DNA of 5,692 bases from Coprococcus sp. (GTDB taxonomy: Bacteria; Bacillota; Clostridia; Lachnospirales; Lachnospiraceae): the NCBI GenBank assembly GCA_016296785.1, contig JAEDHX010000089.1, positions 1-5,692 of the forward strand. Reading direction: 5' to 3'. The notes beneath the pieces were generated by a model that made no database searches, was not told where the DNA came from, and saw only the letters and a program-made list of their open reading frames with translations. Positions 1-5,692 of this stretch are shown here, piece by piece (positions within the stretch are counted from its first letter, which is position 1; each line of letters begins with the position of its first letter). Made by a program: the position numbers and the translations under genes.

Positions 1-281
1 AGCCTGATAATATCAATCTTCGTCTGCACCATGTCCTTTGCAGAAAGCACAATAACAGGCACCTTCGAAAACTCCCTGAGACTCTTTAACACCATATCCC
101 CGCTCTTAAAAGGCAACATCAAATCAAGCAGACATAAATCAATGTCTGCTTCATTTTCAAGCCGTTTTAGACCCGATGCTCCATCATTTTCCGAAATCAT
201 CTCATAACTTAGGCTCGTCAGATACTCACAAATCAGCCTGTTTATTTCTTTATCATCTTCAATAATAAGAATTTTTGCCAT
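1..281 (-). CDS. Response regulator, receiver domain (partial, C-terminus beyond window)
   Basis: The first 93 codons of a two-component response regulator, starting MAKILIIEDDKEINRLI and cut off by the window edge. The receiver-domain landmarks are visible: the acidic pair E8/D9/D10 that binds Mg2+, the phospho-acceptor Asp53 in LCLLDLMLP, and Ser80 in VIVLSAKD at the Ser/Thr switch position. The conserved Lys (usually in a KPF motif) would lie beyond the edge. The start is the ATG at 281, preceded by GAGG with a 7-nt gap. In this family a sensor kinase phosphorylates the Asp and the output domain usually binds DNA. The sequence style is OmpR/PhoB-like, but the output domain is not visible, so target and type are unknown. 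No clear promoter is seen between it and the permease gene upstream. Its leader is made mostly of repeat DNA. Confidence 0.93.
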   Translation of the reverse strand, partial: MAKILIIEDDKEINRLICEYLTSLSYEMISENDGASGLKRLENEADIDLCLLDLMLPFKSGDMVLKSLREFSKVPVIVLSAKDMVQTKIDIIR

Positions 282-304
282 AATGTAACCTCACTCGCCA
301 ATTT

Positions 305-327
305 GCCATGGGGACAGGTCCCGTGGC
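305..327 (+). repeat. Interspersed 23-bp palindromic repeat, copy 1
   Basis: The copy begins GCCATGGGGAC and ends GTCCCGTGGC around a central AG. It is an imperfect palindrome: GGGAC pairs with GTCCC and GCCA pairs with TGGC, separated by a small TG/G internal loop. It is identical to the copy at 4624-4646 and exactly inverted relative to the copy at 350-372. It lies in the leader of the response-regulator gene, ending 23 nt before its start codon. The function is unknown. Confidence 0.9.
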
Positions 328-349
328 TAATACGTCCGGTATATTTTTA

Positions 350-372
350 GCCACGGGACCTGTCCCCATGGC
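350..372 (-). repeat. Interspersed 23-bp palindromic repeat, copy 2 (inverted)
   Basis: This is the exact reverse complement of copy 1 (starts GCCACGGGACC on the plus strand). With the flanking TTA/TAA the perfect arms are 26 bp (305-330 and 347-372), separated by 16 bp. It is flanked by TTTTTA and TAAAAA, which extend its own hairpin stem. It lies 7 nt past the stop codon of the permease gene. A transcript crossing both copies could form a very strong hairpin. No U-run follows it in the minus-strand reading, so it is not a canonical intrinsic terminator. Confidence 0.9.
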
Positions 373-379
373 TAAAAAG

Positions 380-1612
380 TTATTTCTTCTTTAAGTCTCT
401 GAGGGCGTTAGTAAGCTTGATTGGGTTGCCGTATCTGAGGGTAGAGTTTCTGAATATCTTACCGCCAACTATACCCATACCTATTACTGATAAATAGAGG
501 ATAATTGCCGAAACTACTATCTCCCACATCTCAACATGGCCCATAGCAACACGTGCAAACATTGCACTATATGAGCTTATTGGAAGGAATGAACAAACCT
601 TAATAACTACGCCGTCAATATTTGTAAGCTGCATTAATACAACAAAGTAAACAATCATTACAAGCATCTGGGCTGTTCCTGCACTCTTGTTCAAGTCTTC
701 TATCTTTGAAACAAGTGCACCGAGAGCGCCATAAAGGAATGCATATATTAAGAAGCCTCCAAGGCCAAATACTGCAAATGCAATAAGTACATTTGATGGT
801 ATATCAAGGAACATTGATATTCCTTCACCCCAATATTCCTTGTTTATCTGGTAGGTTCCAAGAAGGCTGGCTGCAACAAGACCAATTTGGAAAAATGCTG
901 CTATTGTACCGGCAAATACCTTACCAAACAGAAGCTCAACTGATGATGTAGTTGTAACCATAATCTCTATTGAACGGTTGCTCTTCTCATTTGCAACTCC
1001 TGTGGCAATAGAAACACCGTACATGATAATAATCATAAATACAAGAATTACAAGAATATAGCAATACCAGTAATTCTGTGTACTATCTTTACCCAGGATA
1101 TTTTCATTAATGTCAATGTTAGAATCAACAACACCAAAGAACTCTTCTACATCAAGATTATGTGTATTACAATAATCCATCTTAACGAGCACCTTCATAT
1201 ACTCAGAAAACATCATTGATGCAGTATCTGTCATGCTCTTGTTATAAATATAATAGTCGAAGCTATTAGTTGAATTAATGACAAAGCCCGCTAATGCGTC
1301 GCTATTTTCCTCCTCGAGCTGTGACTTTATTTCGTCAATTCCTGAAGCTTCCTTAACAGCCGCACCTTCCAGATATGTAGAAATAACATCCATATCAGCA
1401 AGGCCTTCCGGGTCATATACTAGGTAGTACTCATCTTTGCTATCCTCAGTTTTATTCGTATCACTATCGGAATCTTTAAATGAGTTAATAACTCTAGGTG
1501 CAAACATAATACCTACACAAAGCAGACAAATAAGTACTGTGGAAATAATATAGGATTTACTTCCAAAATAATTACCTAATTCATATTTTAAAACGATACC
1601 TATCTTCTTCAT
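380..1612 (-). CDS. ABC-2 type transporter permease (NatB-like)
   Basis: A 410-aa membrane subunit of an ABC exporter. The layout is that of the NatB/ABC-2 family: a cytoplasmic N-terminus, one helix at about 20-39, a large soluble extracytoplasmic segment at about 40-180, then helices at about 182-205, 231-254, 274-301, 313-330 and 362-383. The cytoplasmic loop after the second helix has NEKSNRSIEIMVTTTSS (about 208-224), matching the E-K-x-R-x-x-E-I-M-V pattern typical of this family at the coupling region. The ATG at 1612 overlaps the TAA of the ATPase gene by one base (TAATG), so translation is probably coupled and the two products should form one transporter. Family members export Na+, peptides or drugs. 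The substrate cannot be read from this sequence. The C-terminus ends in a lysine-rich tail (RDLKKK). Confidence 0.93.
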   Translation of the reverse strand: MKKIGIVLKYELGNYFGSKSYIISTVLICLLCVGIMFAPRVINSFKDSDSDTNKTEDSKDEYYLVYDPEGLADMDVISTYLEGAAVKEASGIDEIKSQLEEENSDALAGFVINSTNSFDYYIYNKSMTDTASMMFSEYMKVLVKMDYCNTHNLDVEEFFGVVDSNIDINENILGKDSTQNYWYCYILVILVFMIIIMYGVSIATGVANEKSNRSIEIMVTTTSSVELLFGKVFAGTIAAFFQIGLVAASLLGTYQINKEYWGEGISMFLDIPSNVLIAFAVFGLGGFLIYAFLYGALGALVSKIEDLNKSAGTAQMLVMIVYFVVLMQLTNIDGVVIKVCSFLPISSYSAMFARVAMGHVEMWEIVVSAIILYLSVIGMGIVGGKIFRNSTLRYGNPIKLTNALRDLKKK

Positions 1613-2619
1613 TATTTGTCACCGTCCTTTCTGCCTGCAAATAACTTCTTGACCGGCTTCTTGTCTGGTGCAGCGTCTTCATTTGCAGATTTCTCAACTT
1701 CTTCCTCTTCCTCACCAACTCTTGAAACAAATATGTCATTAAGGGATGGTTCATACATTCCAAAATTCTTTATATCAATGTTAAGCTTTCTTAATTCTTC
1801 AAGAACATGCCACTGGTCAGCTTCACCCTGGAGCTCAACGATAATGTAATGCTTGTTCTTTCCAACAACCTTGATATCATCAGAAAGGTTTGATTTGAGA
1901 AGCTTTTCAAGCTCATCAATGTCATAATTAGTTGCAGAAATAACTCTTCTTCCCTTACCATACTCAGCCTTAATATCATCAAGATTACCTGAGAGCACCA
2001 CTTCACCATGGTTAATAATTACAATATCCTCACAAAACTCCTCAACATAGCTCATCTGATGGCTGGAGAAAATAACAATTTTGCCGTTTTCAATAAGCTC
2101 TCTGATAACATCCTTTAGAATCTGTGAATTTACAGGGTCAAGACCGCTAAATGGCTCATCAAGAATAACAATATCAGGGTCAGCCACAAGTGTAGCTGCA
2201 AGCTGAACCTTCTGCTGATTACCCTTTGAAAGAGTATCCAGCTTTCTGTCTATATACTCAATAACCTCAAGGCGCTTCAGCCATTTCTCAGTATTATCAG
2301 CTGCCTTTTTCTTAGACAACCCTCTAAGTCTTGCGAGGTAAATCATCTGCTCTCTGATAGTACGTTTTGGATACAGACCTCTTTCCTCCGGAAGGTAACC
2401 AATCTGGTCACATTCTATCTTAAATGGCTTGCCATCAAGCAACACCTCACCGCTGTCCGCATGGAAAACATCCATAATTATACGTATTGTAGTTGTCTTA
2501 CCTGCACCATTTCTTCCAAGAAGACCAAGCGCTCTTCCGCTTTCAACATTAAAGCTGACACCATGCAAAATCTCCTTGTTGTCAAAGCTTTTCTTTATCT
2601 CTGTTAATTCAAGCTTCAT
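1612..2619 (-). CDS. ABC transporter ATP-binding protein (NatA-like)
   Basis: A 335-aa cytoplasmic ATPase that powers the adjoining permease. Motifs in order: Walker A GRNGAGKTT (35-43); GYLPEERGLYP (74-84), the NatA-type variant of the Q-loop region; ABC signature LSKGNQQK (130-137); Walker B IVILDE (150-155) with catalytic Glu155; D-loop SGLD (158-161); and H-loop His187 in FSSHQM. All catalytic residues are present, so it should be active. After the ATPase core (to about 205) comes a C-terminal domain of roughly 90 residues, of the kind often found in NatA-like proteins. A charged tail follows (302-335), beginning with five Glu and ending Lys-rich. I chose the ATG at 2619 because GGGAG lies 7 nt upstream. 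An in-frame TTG at 2643 would add eight residues but has no Shine-Dalgarno sequence. The gene lies 46 bp after nadE. Confidence 0.95.
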   Translation of the reverse strand: MKLELTEIKKSFDNKEILHGVSFNVESGRALGLLGRNGAGKTTTIRIIMDVFHADSGEVLLDGKPFKIECDQIGYLPEERGLYPKRTIREQMIYLARLRGLSKKKAADNTEKWLKRLEVIEYIDRKLDTLSKGNQQKVQLAATLVADPDIVILDEPFSGLDPVNSQILKDVIRELIENGKIVIFSSHQMSYVEEFCEDIVIINHGEVVLSGNLDDIKAEYGKGRRVISATNYDIDELEKLLKSNLSDDIKVVGKNKHYIIVELQGEADQWHVLEELRKLNIDIKNFGMYEPSLNDIFVSRVGEEEEEVEKSANEDAAPDKKPVKKLFAGRKDGDK

Positions 2620-2626
2620 ATCCTTT

Positions 2627-2631
2627 CTCCC
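2627..2631 (-). promoter_or_regulatory. Ribosome binding site of the ABC ATPase gene
   Basis: GGGAG lies 7 nt before the ATG at 2619. It decides the start in favour of MKLELTEIKKSF over the in-frame upstream TTG. Confidence 0.75.
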
Positions 2632-2665
2632 TTCAAAGCTCAATTTATAATTTCAGTAGTAAGTA

Positions 2666-4600
2666 CTACACAAAATCCTCAATTTCAATTTCGGACGGAA
2701 GTCTCAAATCACCTCTCGGGCTGACTGAAACCGTACCAACCTTAACACCATCCGGCATACAATTCCTCTTAAACTGCTGTCTGAAGAATCTGGTATAAAA
2801 TACTTTCTGCCATTTACCAATCTCTTCATCAGAGAAATTGTAAATGTCACTCTGCTTTACAGCCTCATTACACAAATCGTATATTTCCTCAGGCGCCATA
2901 CCATAACGAAGAGTATAATATAAGAAGAAATCATGAAGGATGTATGAACCAACCGTATCCTCTGTCTTTTGTGCAATCGTGCCATCCTCATTTGGAGGAA
3001 GCAGCTCCGGACTCACAGGTGTATCAATAATATCCTCAATCACGGGAGCGATTCCCGCAAATCCATTCTTCTCCATGTGATGACCTATCTCATCAACAAG
3101 CGTTCTTACAAGCGTCTTTGGAATGCTTGTATTTACGCCGTACATGCTCATATGGTCACCGTTATACGTGCACCATCCAAGTGCAAGCTCAGACAAATCG
3201 CCTGTTCCCACAACAAAGCCGCCTTCTTTATTTGCAACATCCATAAGAATCTGGGTTCTCTCTCTAGCCTGGCAGTTCTCATAAGTGACATCCTTCACAT
3301 TTATATCATGACCAATGTCCAGGAAATGCTGTTTTACCGACTCAACAATACTAATCTCCCTGATATCGCACCCAAGAAGCTCCATAAGGCTAATCGAATT
3401 ATTCTTTGTTCTGTTAGTAGTGCCAAAGCCCGGCATTGTAATTCCGACAACAGACCTTGAATCCATACGCAAATCTGATATCGCCTTTGCAGAAACAAGA
3501 AGCGCAAGCGTTGAATCAAGACCACCCGAAACGCCGACTACTACGCATTTTGCCTTTGTCGCTTCAATACGTCTTCTAAGCCCTGCCACCTGCATATTAA
3601 ATATGGAAATGCATCTGTCAAGCACATTTCTTGATGGCACAAATGGCGTCATCGGAACCTTTGCAAGAATATACTTCTTATCCATAATTGGCTTGTCGCA
3701 GATAACTCTGACATATTCCCTTTCCACATGAATATTTCTGCAGTCGGCAAAGGATTTATTTGCAATTCTGTCATGGCGAATCTTGGTTAAGTTGAAATCC
3801 TTCGTAAGAACGCCATCTTCAAATGGCTTAATCTCGCCAAGCAGCTTACCATTCTCATACATAAGATTGTGTCCCGAAAATACAATATCCGAGGTCGACT
3901 CATAGAGACCTGCCGACGCATACACATAGCCGCAAATGCAACTCGACGAAATTCCGCCAACAAGATTTCTTCTAAACTGTTCCTTGCCGATAATCTCATT
4001 TGACGCAGAAAGATTAAGAATAATCTCGGCACCATTTAAAGCAAGAAGTCTTCCGGGAGAAATCGGCGTCCAGGCATCCTCGCAAATCTCTATTCCAATA
4101 AGAACACGCTCATCATCATAGCCCATATCAACTATCAAATTATTTCCAAATACTGTCTCCTTCCCGCCCGGAAGCTCAACGCTAACAGCGTCACGCTCAC
4201 CGCTGCTAAACCATCTCTTCTCATAAAACTCACCATAATTAGGAAGATACGTCTTTGGAACGATACAAACAACCTCTCCATTTTGTACAAAAGCAGCACA
4301 GTTAAACAGCTCTCCTTCCACTTCAAAAGGAAGTCCAACCGCTATTGCCGCTTTCTTACCACCTGCATCCTCTGTAAGCTCTGCAATCTCCATCAAGCCC
4401 TTTAATGCATTATCAATAAGGTGTCTGTTCTCAAACAAATCACCACACGTATAACCCGTAAGAGACAACTCCGGCGTTACAATCACATCCGTCTTATCAC
4501 TATACTCCCCGTATATCTCCGCAATCTCTTTTACATTTCCCGTTACATTACCTATATGAACCTTTGGCGTCACCGCCGTTACCCTCAATAAATTCTTCAT
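2666..4600 (-). CDS. nadE: Glutamine-dependent NAD+ synthase
   Basis: A 644-aa two-domain enzyme that makes NAD+ from nicotinic acid adenine dinucleotide, ATP and glutamine, the last step of NAD synthesis, in the cytoplasm. The N-terminal nitrilase-type glutaminase domain (about 1-290) carries the Glu-Lys-Cys triad: Glu44 in VTPELSLTGY, Lys116 in VPKTYLPNYGEF and Cys173 in GIEICEDAW. The synthetase domain (about 320-644) has the ATP pyrophosphatase loop SGGLDS (358-363), ENCQARERTQILMD (441-454) and GTGDLSELALGW (465-476). The length fits the large fused form, which uses glutamine, rather than the short ammonia-dependent NadE. I chose the ATG at 4600 because GGAG lies 6 nt upstream. The ATG at 4612 overlaps that site and has no good site of its own. 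The ABC genes follow after 46 bp without an obvious terminator. Confidence 0.97.
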   Translation of the reverse strand: MKNLLRVTAVTPKVHIGNVTGNVKEIAEIYGEYSDKTDVIVTPELSLTGYTCGDLFENRHLIDNALKGLMEIAELTEDAGGKKAAIAVGLPFEVEGELFNCAAFVQNGEVVCIVPKTYLPNYGEFYEKRWFSSGERDAVSVELPGGKETVFGNNLIVDMGYDDERVLIGIEICEDAWTPISPGRLLALNGAEIILNLSASNEIIGKEQFRRNLVGGISSSCICGYVYASAGLYESTSDIVFSGHNLMYENGKLLGEIKPFEDGVLTKDFNLTKIRHDRIANKSFADCRNIHVEREYVRVICDKPIMDKKYILAKVPMTPFVPSRNVLDRCISIFNMQVAGLRRRIEATKAKCVVVGVSGGLDSTLALLVSAKAISDLRMDSRSVVGITMPGFGTTNRTKNNSISLMELLGCDIREISIVESVKQHFLDIGHDINVKDVTYENCQARERTQILMDVANKEGGFVVGTGDLSELALGWCTYNGDHMSMYGVNTSIPKTLVRTLVDEIGHHMEKNGFAGIAPVIEDIIDTPVSPELLPPNEDGTIAQKTEDTVGSYILHDFFLYYTLRYGMAPEEIYDLCNEAVKQSDIYNFSDEEIGKWQKVFYTRFFRQQFKRNCMPDGVKVGTVSVSPRGDLRLPSEIEIEDFV

Positions 4601-4606
4601 ACATAA

Positions 4607-4610
4607 CTCC
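4607..4610 (-). promoter_or_regulatory. Ribosome binding site of nadE
   Basis: GGAG lies 6 nt before the ATG at 4600. The upstream in-frame ATG at 4612 overlaps this site, so 4600 is the better start (protein MKNLLRV). Confidence 0.75.
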
Positions 4611-4623
4611 ATTCAAATTTTTA

Positions 4624-4646
4624 GCCATGGGGACAGGTCCCGTGGC
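4624..4646 (+). repeat. Interspersed 23-bp palindromic repeat, copy 3
   Basis: This copy is identical over all 23 bases to the copy at 305-327. It lies in the nadE leader with exactly 23 nt between it and the nadE start codon. The outer flanks AAATT and AATTT could lengthen the hairpin. The sense-strand (minus) form reads GCCACGGG at its 5' end, the same orientation as in the response-regulator leader. Confidence 0.9.
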
Positions 4647-4682
4647 GAATTTTAATAATAACAATATACCACTACATTACTA

Positions 4683-4711
4683 ATTATACTATAGAAATAT
4701 TGCCATATTAA
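4683..4711 (-). promoter_or_regulatory. Tentative nadE operon promoter
   Basis: A perfect TATAAT (4683-4688) lies 17 bp downstream of a weak -35 candidate, TTAATA (4706-4711, four of six consensus bases). It lies 82 bp before the nadE start, and the 23-bp repeat would be in the transcribed leader. The region is very AT-rich, so a chance match is possible. Confidence 0.4.
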
Positions 4712-4756
4712 AAAGTATTAATGTGTATTATTAGTTGCCTTCCACAAATAATACTT
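4708..4756 (-). terminator. Possible weak terminator after the XRE regulator gene
   Basis: In the minus-strand reading AAGTATTA (4749-4756) can pair perfectly with TAATACTT (4713-4720), whose 3' end runs into five T residues. A second stem uses the same left arm: GTATTATT (4747-4754) with AATAATAC (4725-4732). The two stems exclude each other. Both are AT-only apart from one G-C pair, so termination would be weak at best. It overlaps the tentative nadE -35 box. Confidence 0.3.
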
Positions 4757-4762
4757 ACAACC

Positions 4763-4963
4763 TTACCGGTCGCCATCCCAAAATAGCTCATCAAGTGTTT
4801 TATCAAGCGCCTTACATATATCAATGCATAATTTTATAGTAGGGTTATAGTCACCCTTTTCTATCGCATTTATCGTCTGCCGCGATACGCCTACCATCTC
4901 AGCAAGTGCCTGCTGCGACAAATCTTTGCCGGCTCTCGCAGACTTCAATTTCAAATTCTTCAT
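4763..4963 (-). CDS. Small XRE/Cro-type helix-turn-helix regulator
   Basis: A 66-aa protein that is essentially one lambda-repressor-like HTH domain. The helix pair is at about 16-35: LSQQALAEMVGVSRQTINAIEKG, with recognition helix SRQTINAIE (27-35). It is followed by the typical YNPTIKLCIDICKAL (39-53) and LDELFW (57-62). No ligand-binding or peptidase domain is present. Such short proteins usually act as dimeric DNA-binding repressors. I prefer the ATG at 4963, which has GGAG 9 nt upstream. A GTG at 4969, directly after the neighbour's stop, would be only 3 nt from that site. It is the second gene of a unit with the membrane protein and may control the promoter at 5541-5569, an inference from the dyad there. 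Confidence 0.93.
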   Translation of the reverse strand: MKNLKLKSARAGKDLSQQALAEMVGVSRQTINAIEKGDYNPTIKLCIDICKALDKTLDELFWDGDR

Positions 4964-4969
4964 TTGCAC

Positions 4970-5509
4970 CTACTCCGTTTCAGCTTTCTTATTTAAAATA
5001 TACTTTACAATCATAAATGGACAAACAATGACTAACAAAACTCCACTTTCAAGATTGAGTAACTCTGACGATAGTTTCCCATCAATTATCATAGGCACAT
5101 TCTCAATAATTTTGCTGACTCCAATACAAATATTAAATACACCAACCAGTCCTGTAATAACTATATAAGTAAAAAGGTTATCATTCAGTCCGGTATACGC
5201 ATCCTTCAAAACGCAAATTATCACAAAAATTGCAATAGAAACACATACTCCAAACCAAATGCCTCCGGAACTCATAAACAAATGTGTCACACCTGTCTCA
5301 TCAAGCAAAAAAATAACTGTCAGAAAAATTAGCAACACATAATAAGCTGCCATACAAGCTCTTCCCCTCGCTAAAATCTGCCGTTCATCATAATTCCCTG
5401 ACCTTATATCATTTCGCATTTTTTTCTTTCTCAAAAGTGTTTTGAACACAAAAGAAATCACAATAATAAATATAAATCCCGCTGCAAAACCTACCATTTC
5501 CTCGTTCAT
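4970..5509 (-). CDS. Five-helix membrane protein of unknown function paired with XRE regulator
   Basis: A 179-aa integral membrane protein. Hydrophobic segments lie at about 5-22, 51-69, 84-101, 113-131 and 153-172. A basic loop follows the first helix (LLRKKKMRNDIRSG). The soluble motif NYDERQ (39-44) and following charged residues (ILARGRA), and KDAYTGLND (102-110), look like conserved signatures of small membrane proteins that I recall sitting beside XRE regulators in Clostridia. I cannot name the family with certainty. No catalytic motif, signal peptidase site or transporter signature is visible. The start is the ATG at 5509, with AGGTGG about 7 nt upstream. The stop TAG abuts the regulator gene. 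The pairing suggests that the regulator controls this protein or that the two work together, but the actual role is unknown. Confidence 0.85.
   Translation of the reverse strand: MNEEMVGFAAGFIFIIVISFVFKTLLRKKKMRNDIRSGNYDERQILARGRACMAAYYVLLIFLTVIFLLDETGVTHLFMSSGGIWFGVCVSIAIFVIICVLKDAYTGLNDNLFTYIVITGLVGVFNICIGVSKIIENVPMIIDGKLSSELLNLESGVLLVIVCPFMIVKYILNKKAETE
4973..4976 (-). promoter_or_regulatory. Ribosome binding site of the XRE regulator, inside the upstream gene
   Basis: GGAG is formed by the last two sense codons (ACG GAG) of the membrane-protein gene, directly before its TAG, and lies 9 nt from the ATG at 4963. This suggests that the two genes are translated from one mRNA, possibly coupled. 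Confidence 0.65.
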
Positions 5510-5530
5510 ACAATTACCACCTACCTCTAT

Positions 5531-5547
5531 TTATACAAAGAGTATAA
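5531..5547. promoter_or_regulatory. Perfect dyad overlapping the -10 box, candidate operator
   Basis: TTATAC and GTATAA form a perfect 6-bp inverted repeat with a 5-bp spacer (AAAGA). It overlaps the -10 box at 5541-5546. The size and position suit a dimeric XRE repressor, so autoregulation by the 66-aa regulator encoded in this unit is plausible. The assignment is inferred from position only. Confidence 0.45.
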
Positions 5548-5569
5548 CTTTCGCATTACATTTTGTCAA
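5541..5569 (-). promoter_or_regulatory. Sigma-A-type promoter of the membrane protein/XRE unit
   Basis: The -35 box is TTGACA (5564-5569, perfect consensus), the spacer is exactly 17 bp, and the -10 box is TATACT (5541-5546, five of six). It lies 32 bp before the ATG at 5509, giving a short leader with a good ribosome binding site. Confidence 0.8.
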
Positions 5570-5604
5570 CTATATTTTACATTATGTCAGCTCAGCCATG
5601 CTGC

Positions 5605-5655
5605 CAGTGCGGCCACGGGGTAGCCGCGGGGACATGCAGCCACGGGGACAGGTCC
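5605..5655 (+). repeat. Degenerate GC-rich repeat cluster related to the 23-bp repeat
   Basis: There are three head-to-tail copies of GCCRCGGGG, at 5612-5620, 5623-5631 and 5639-5647. The last continues as GGGGACAGGTCC (5644-5655), the 12-bp core shared with all three full repeat copies, but lacks the closing CGTGGC. A short inverted repeat GCGGC/GCCGC (5609-5613, 5623-5627) is also present. The block is much richer in GC than its surroundings. It lies upstream of the promoter at 5541-5569. No gene is seen from here to the window end. Confidence 0.75.
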
Positions 5656-5692
5656 AATAACGTTTAGTTAAGCTATTTTCAAAAATATTTCA

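Noticed and set aside
305..372. Inverted repeat pair as an intrinsic terminator of the permease operon or as a CRISPR fragment
   Set aside because: No T-run follows the stem in the minus-strand reading, so a canonical terminator is not supported. There are only two inverted copies, with no regular direct repeats or spacers, so CRISPR does not fit.
1581..2009. Small open frames in other frames over the ABC ATPase gene (60, 77 and 72 aa)
   Set aside because: These are shadows of a gene with complete Walker, signature and H-loop motifs. Low-complexity translations (for example RSRSRS) come from its charged tail.
2649..2668. Small palindrome GTAGT/ACTAC just after the nadE stop as a terminator
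   Set aside because: The stem is only 5 bp with a 4-nt loop and no following T-run. It is too weak to separate nadE from the ATPase gene.
2969..3731. Two overlapping plus-strand open frames (163 and 138 aa)
   Set aside because: They lie antisense inside nadE, whose conserved catalytic motifs are read on the minus strand here. They show no recognisable domain or convincing ribosome site.
5442..5660. Plus-strand open frame of 72 aa running through the promoter and the repeat cluster
   Set aside because: Its C-terminal half (RPRGSRGDMQPRGQVQ) is just translation of the GC-rich repeat, and its start overlaps the membrane-protein gene antisense. It is an artefact of repeat DNA.

Overview
The window looks like ordinary chromosome from a low-GC Firmicute. 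The style of the proteins (nitrilase-fused NAD synthase, NatAB-type exporter, tiny XRE regulator next to a NYDERQ membrane protein) suggests the Clostridia, probably Lachnospiraceae. That taxonomic call is inference from protein style and AT-rich spacers, not from a database search. All six supported genes lie on the minus strand, so the window reads biologically from right to left.

From the right: a GC-rich block of degenerate repeats (5605-5655) lies upstream of a well-formed promoter (TTGACA, 17 bp, TATACT). This promoter drives a two-gene unit: a five-helix membrane protein of unknown function (4970-5509) and a 66-aa XRE/Cro-type regulator (4763-4963). A perfect 6-5-6 dyad overlaps the -10 box and is a plausible operator for the regulator. 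A 162-bp spacer follows. It holds competing AT-rich hairpins, a tentative promoter and one copy of a 23-bp repeat.

Next come nadE (2666-4600, glutamine-dependent NAD+ synthase), an ABC ATPase (1612-2619) and its ABC-2 permease (380-1612). The nadE-ATPase gap is 46 bp with no evident terminator, and ATPase and permease overlap by one base (TAATG), so the three are probably co-transcribed. ATPase and permease should form a NatAB-like exporter of unknown substrate. Its link to NAD synthesis, if any, is not evident.

At the left a 98-bp spacer is almost filled by two exact inverted copies of the 23-bp repeat. It is followed by the first 93 codons of a response regulator that runs off the window edge (1-281).

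The most unusual feature is the repeat family: three identical 23-bp copies plus a degenerate cluster, all in intergenic DNA. Two copies sit in the same orientation exactly 23 nt before the start codons of two unrelated genes. I see no new defence, mobile or biosynthetic system here.
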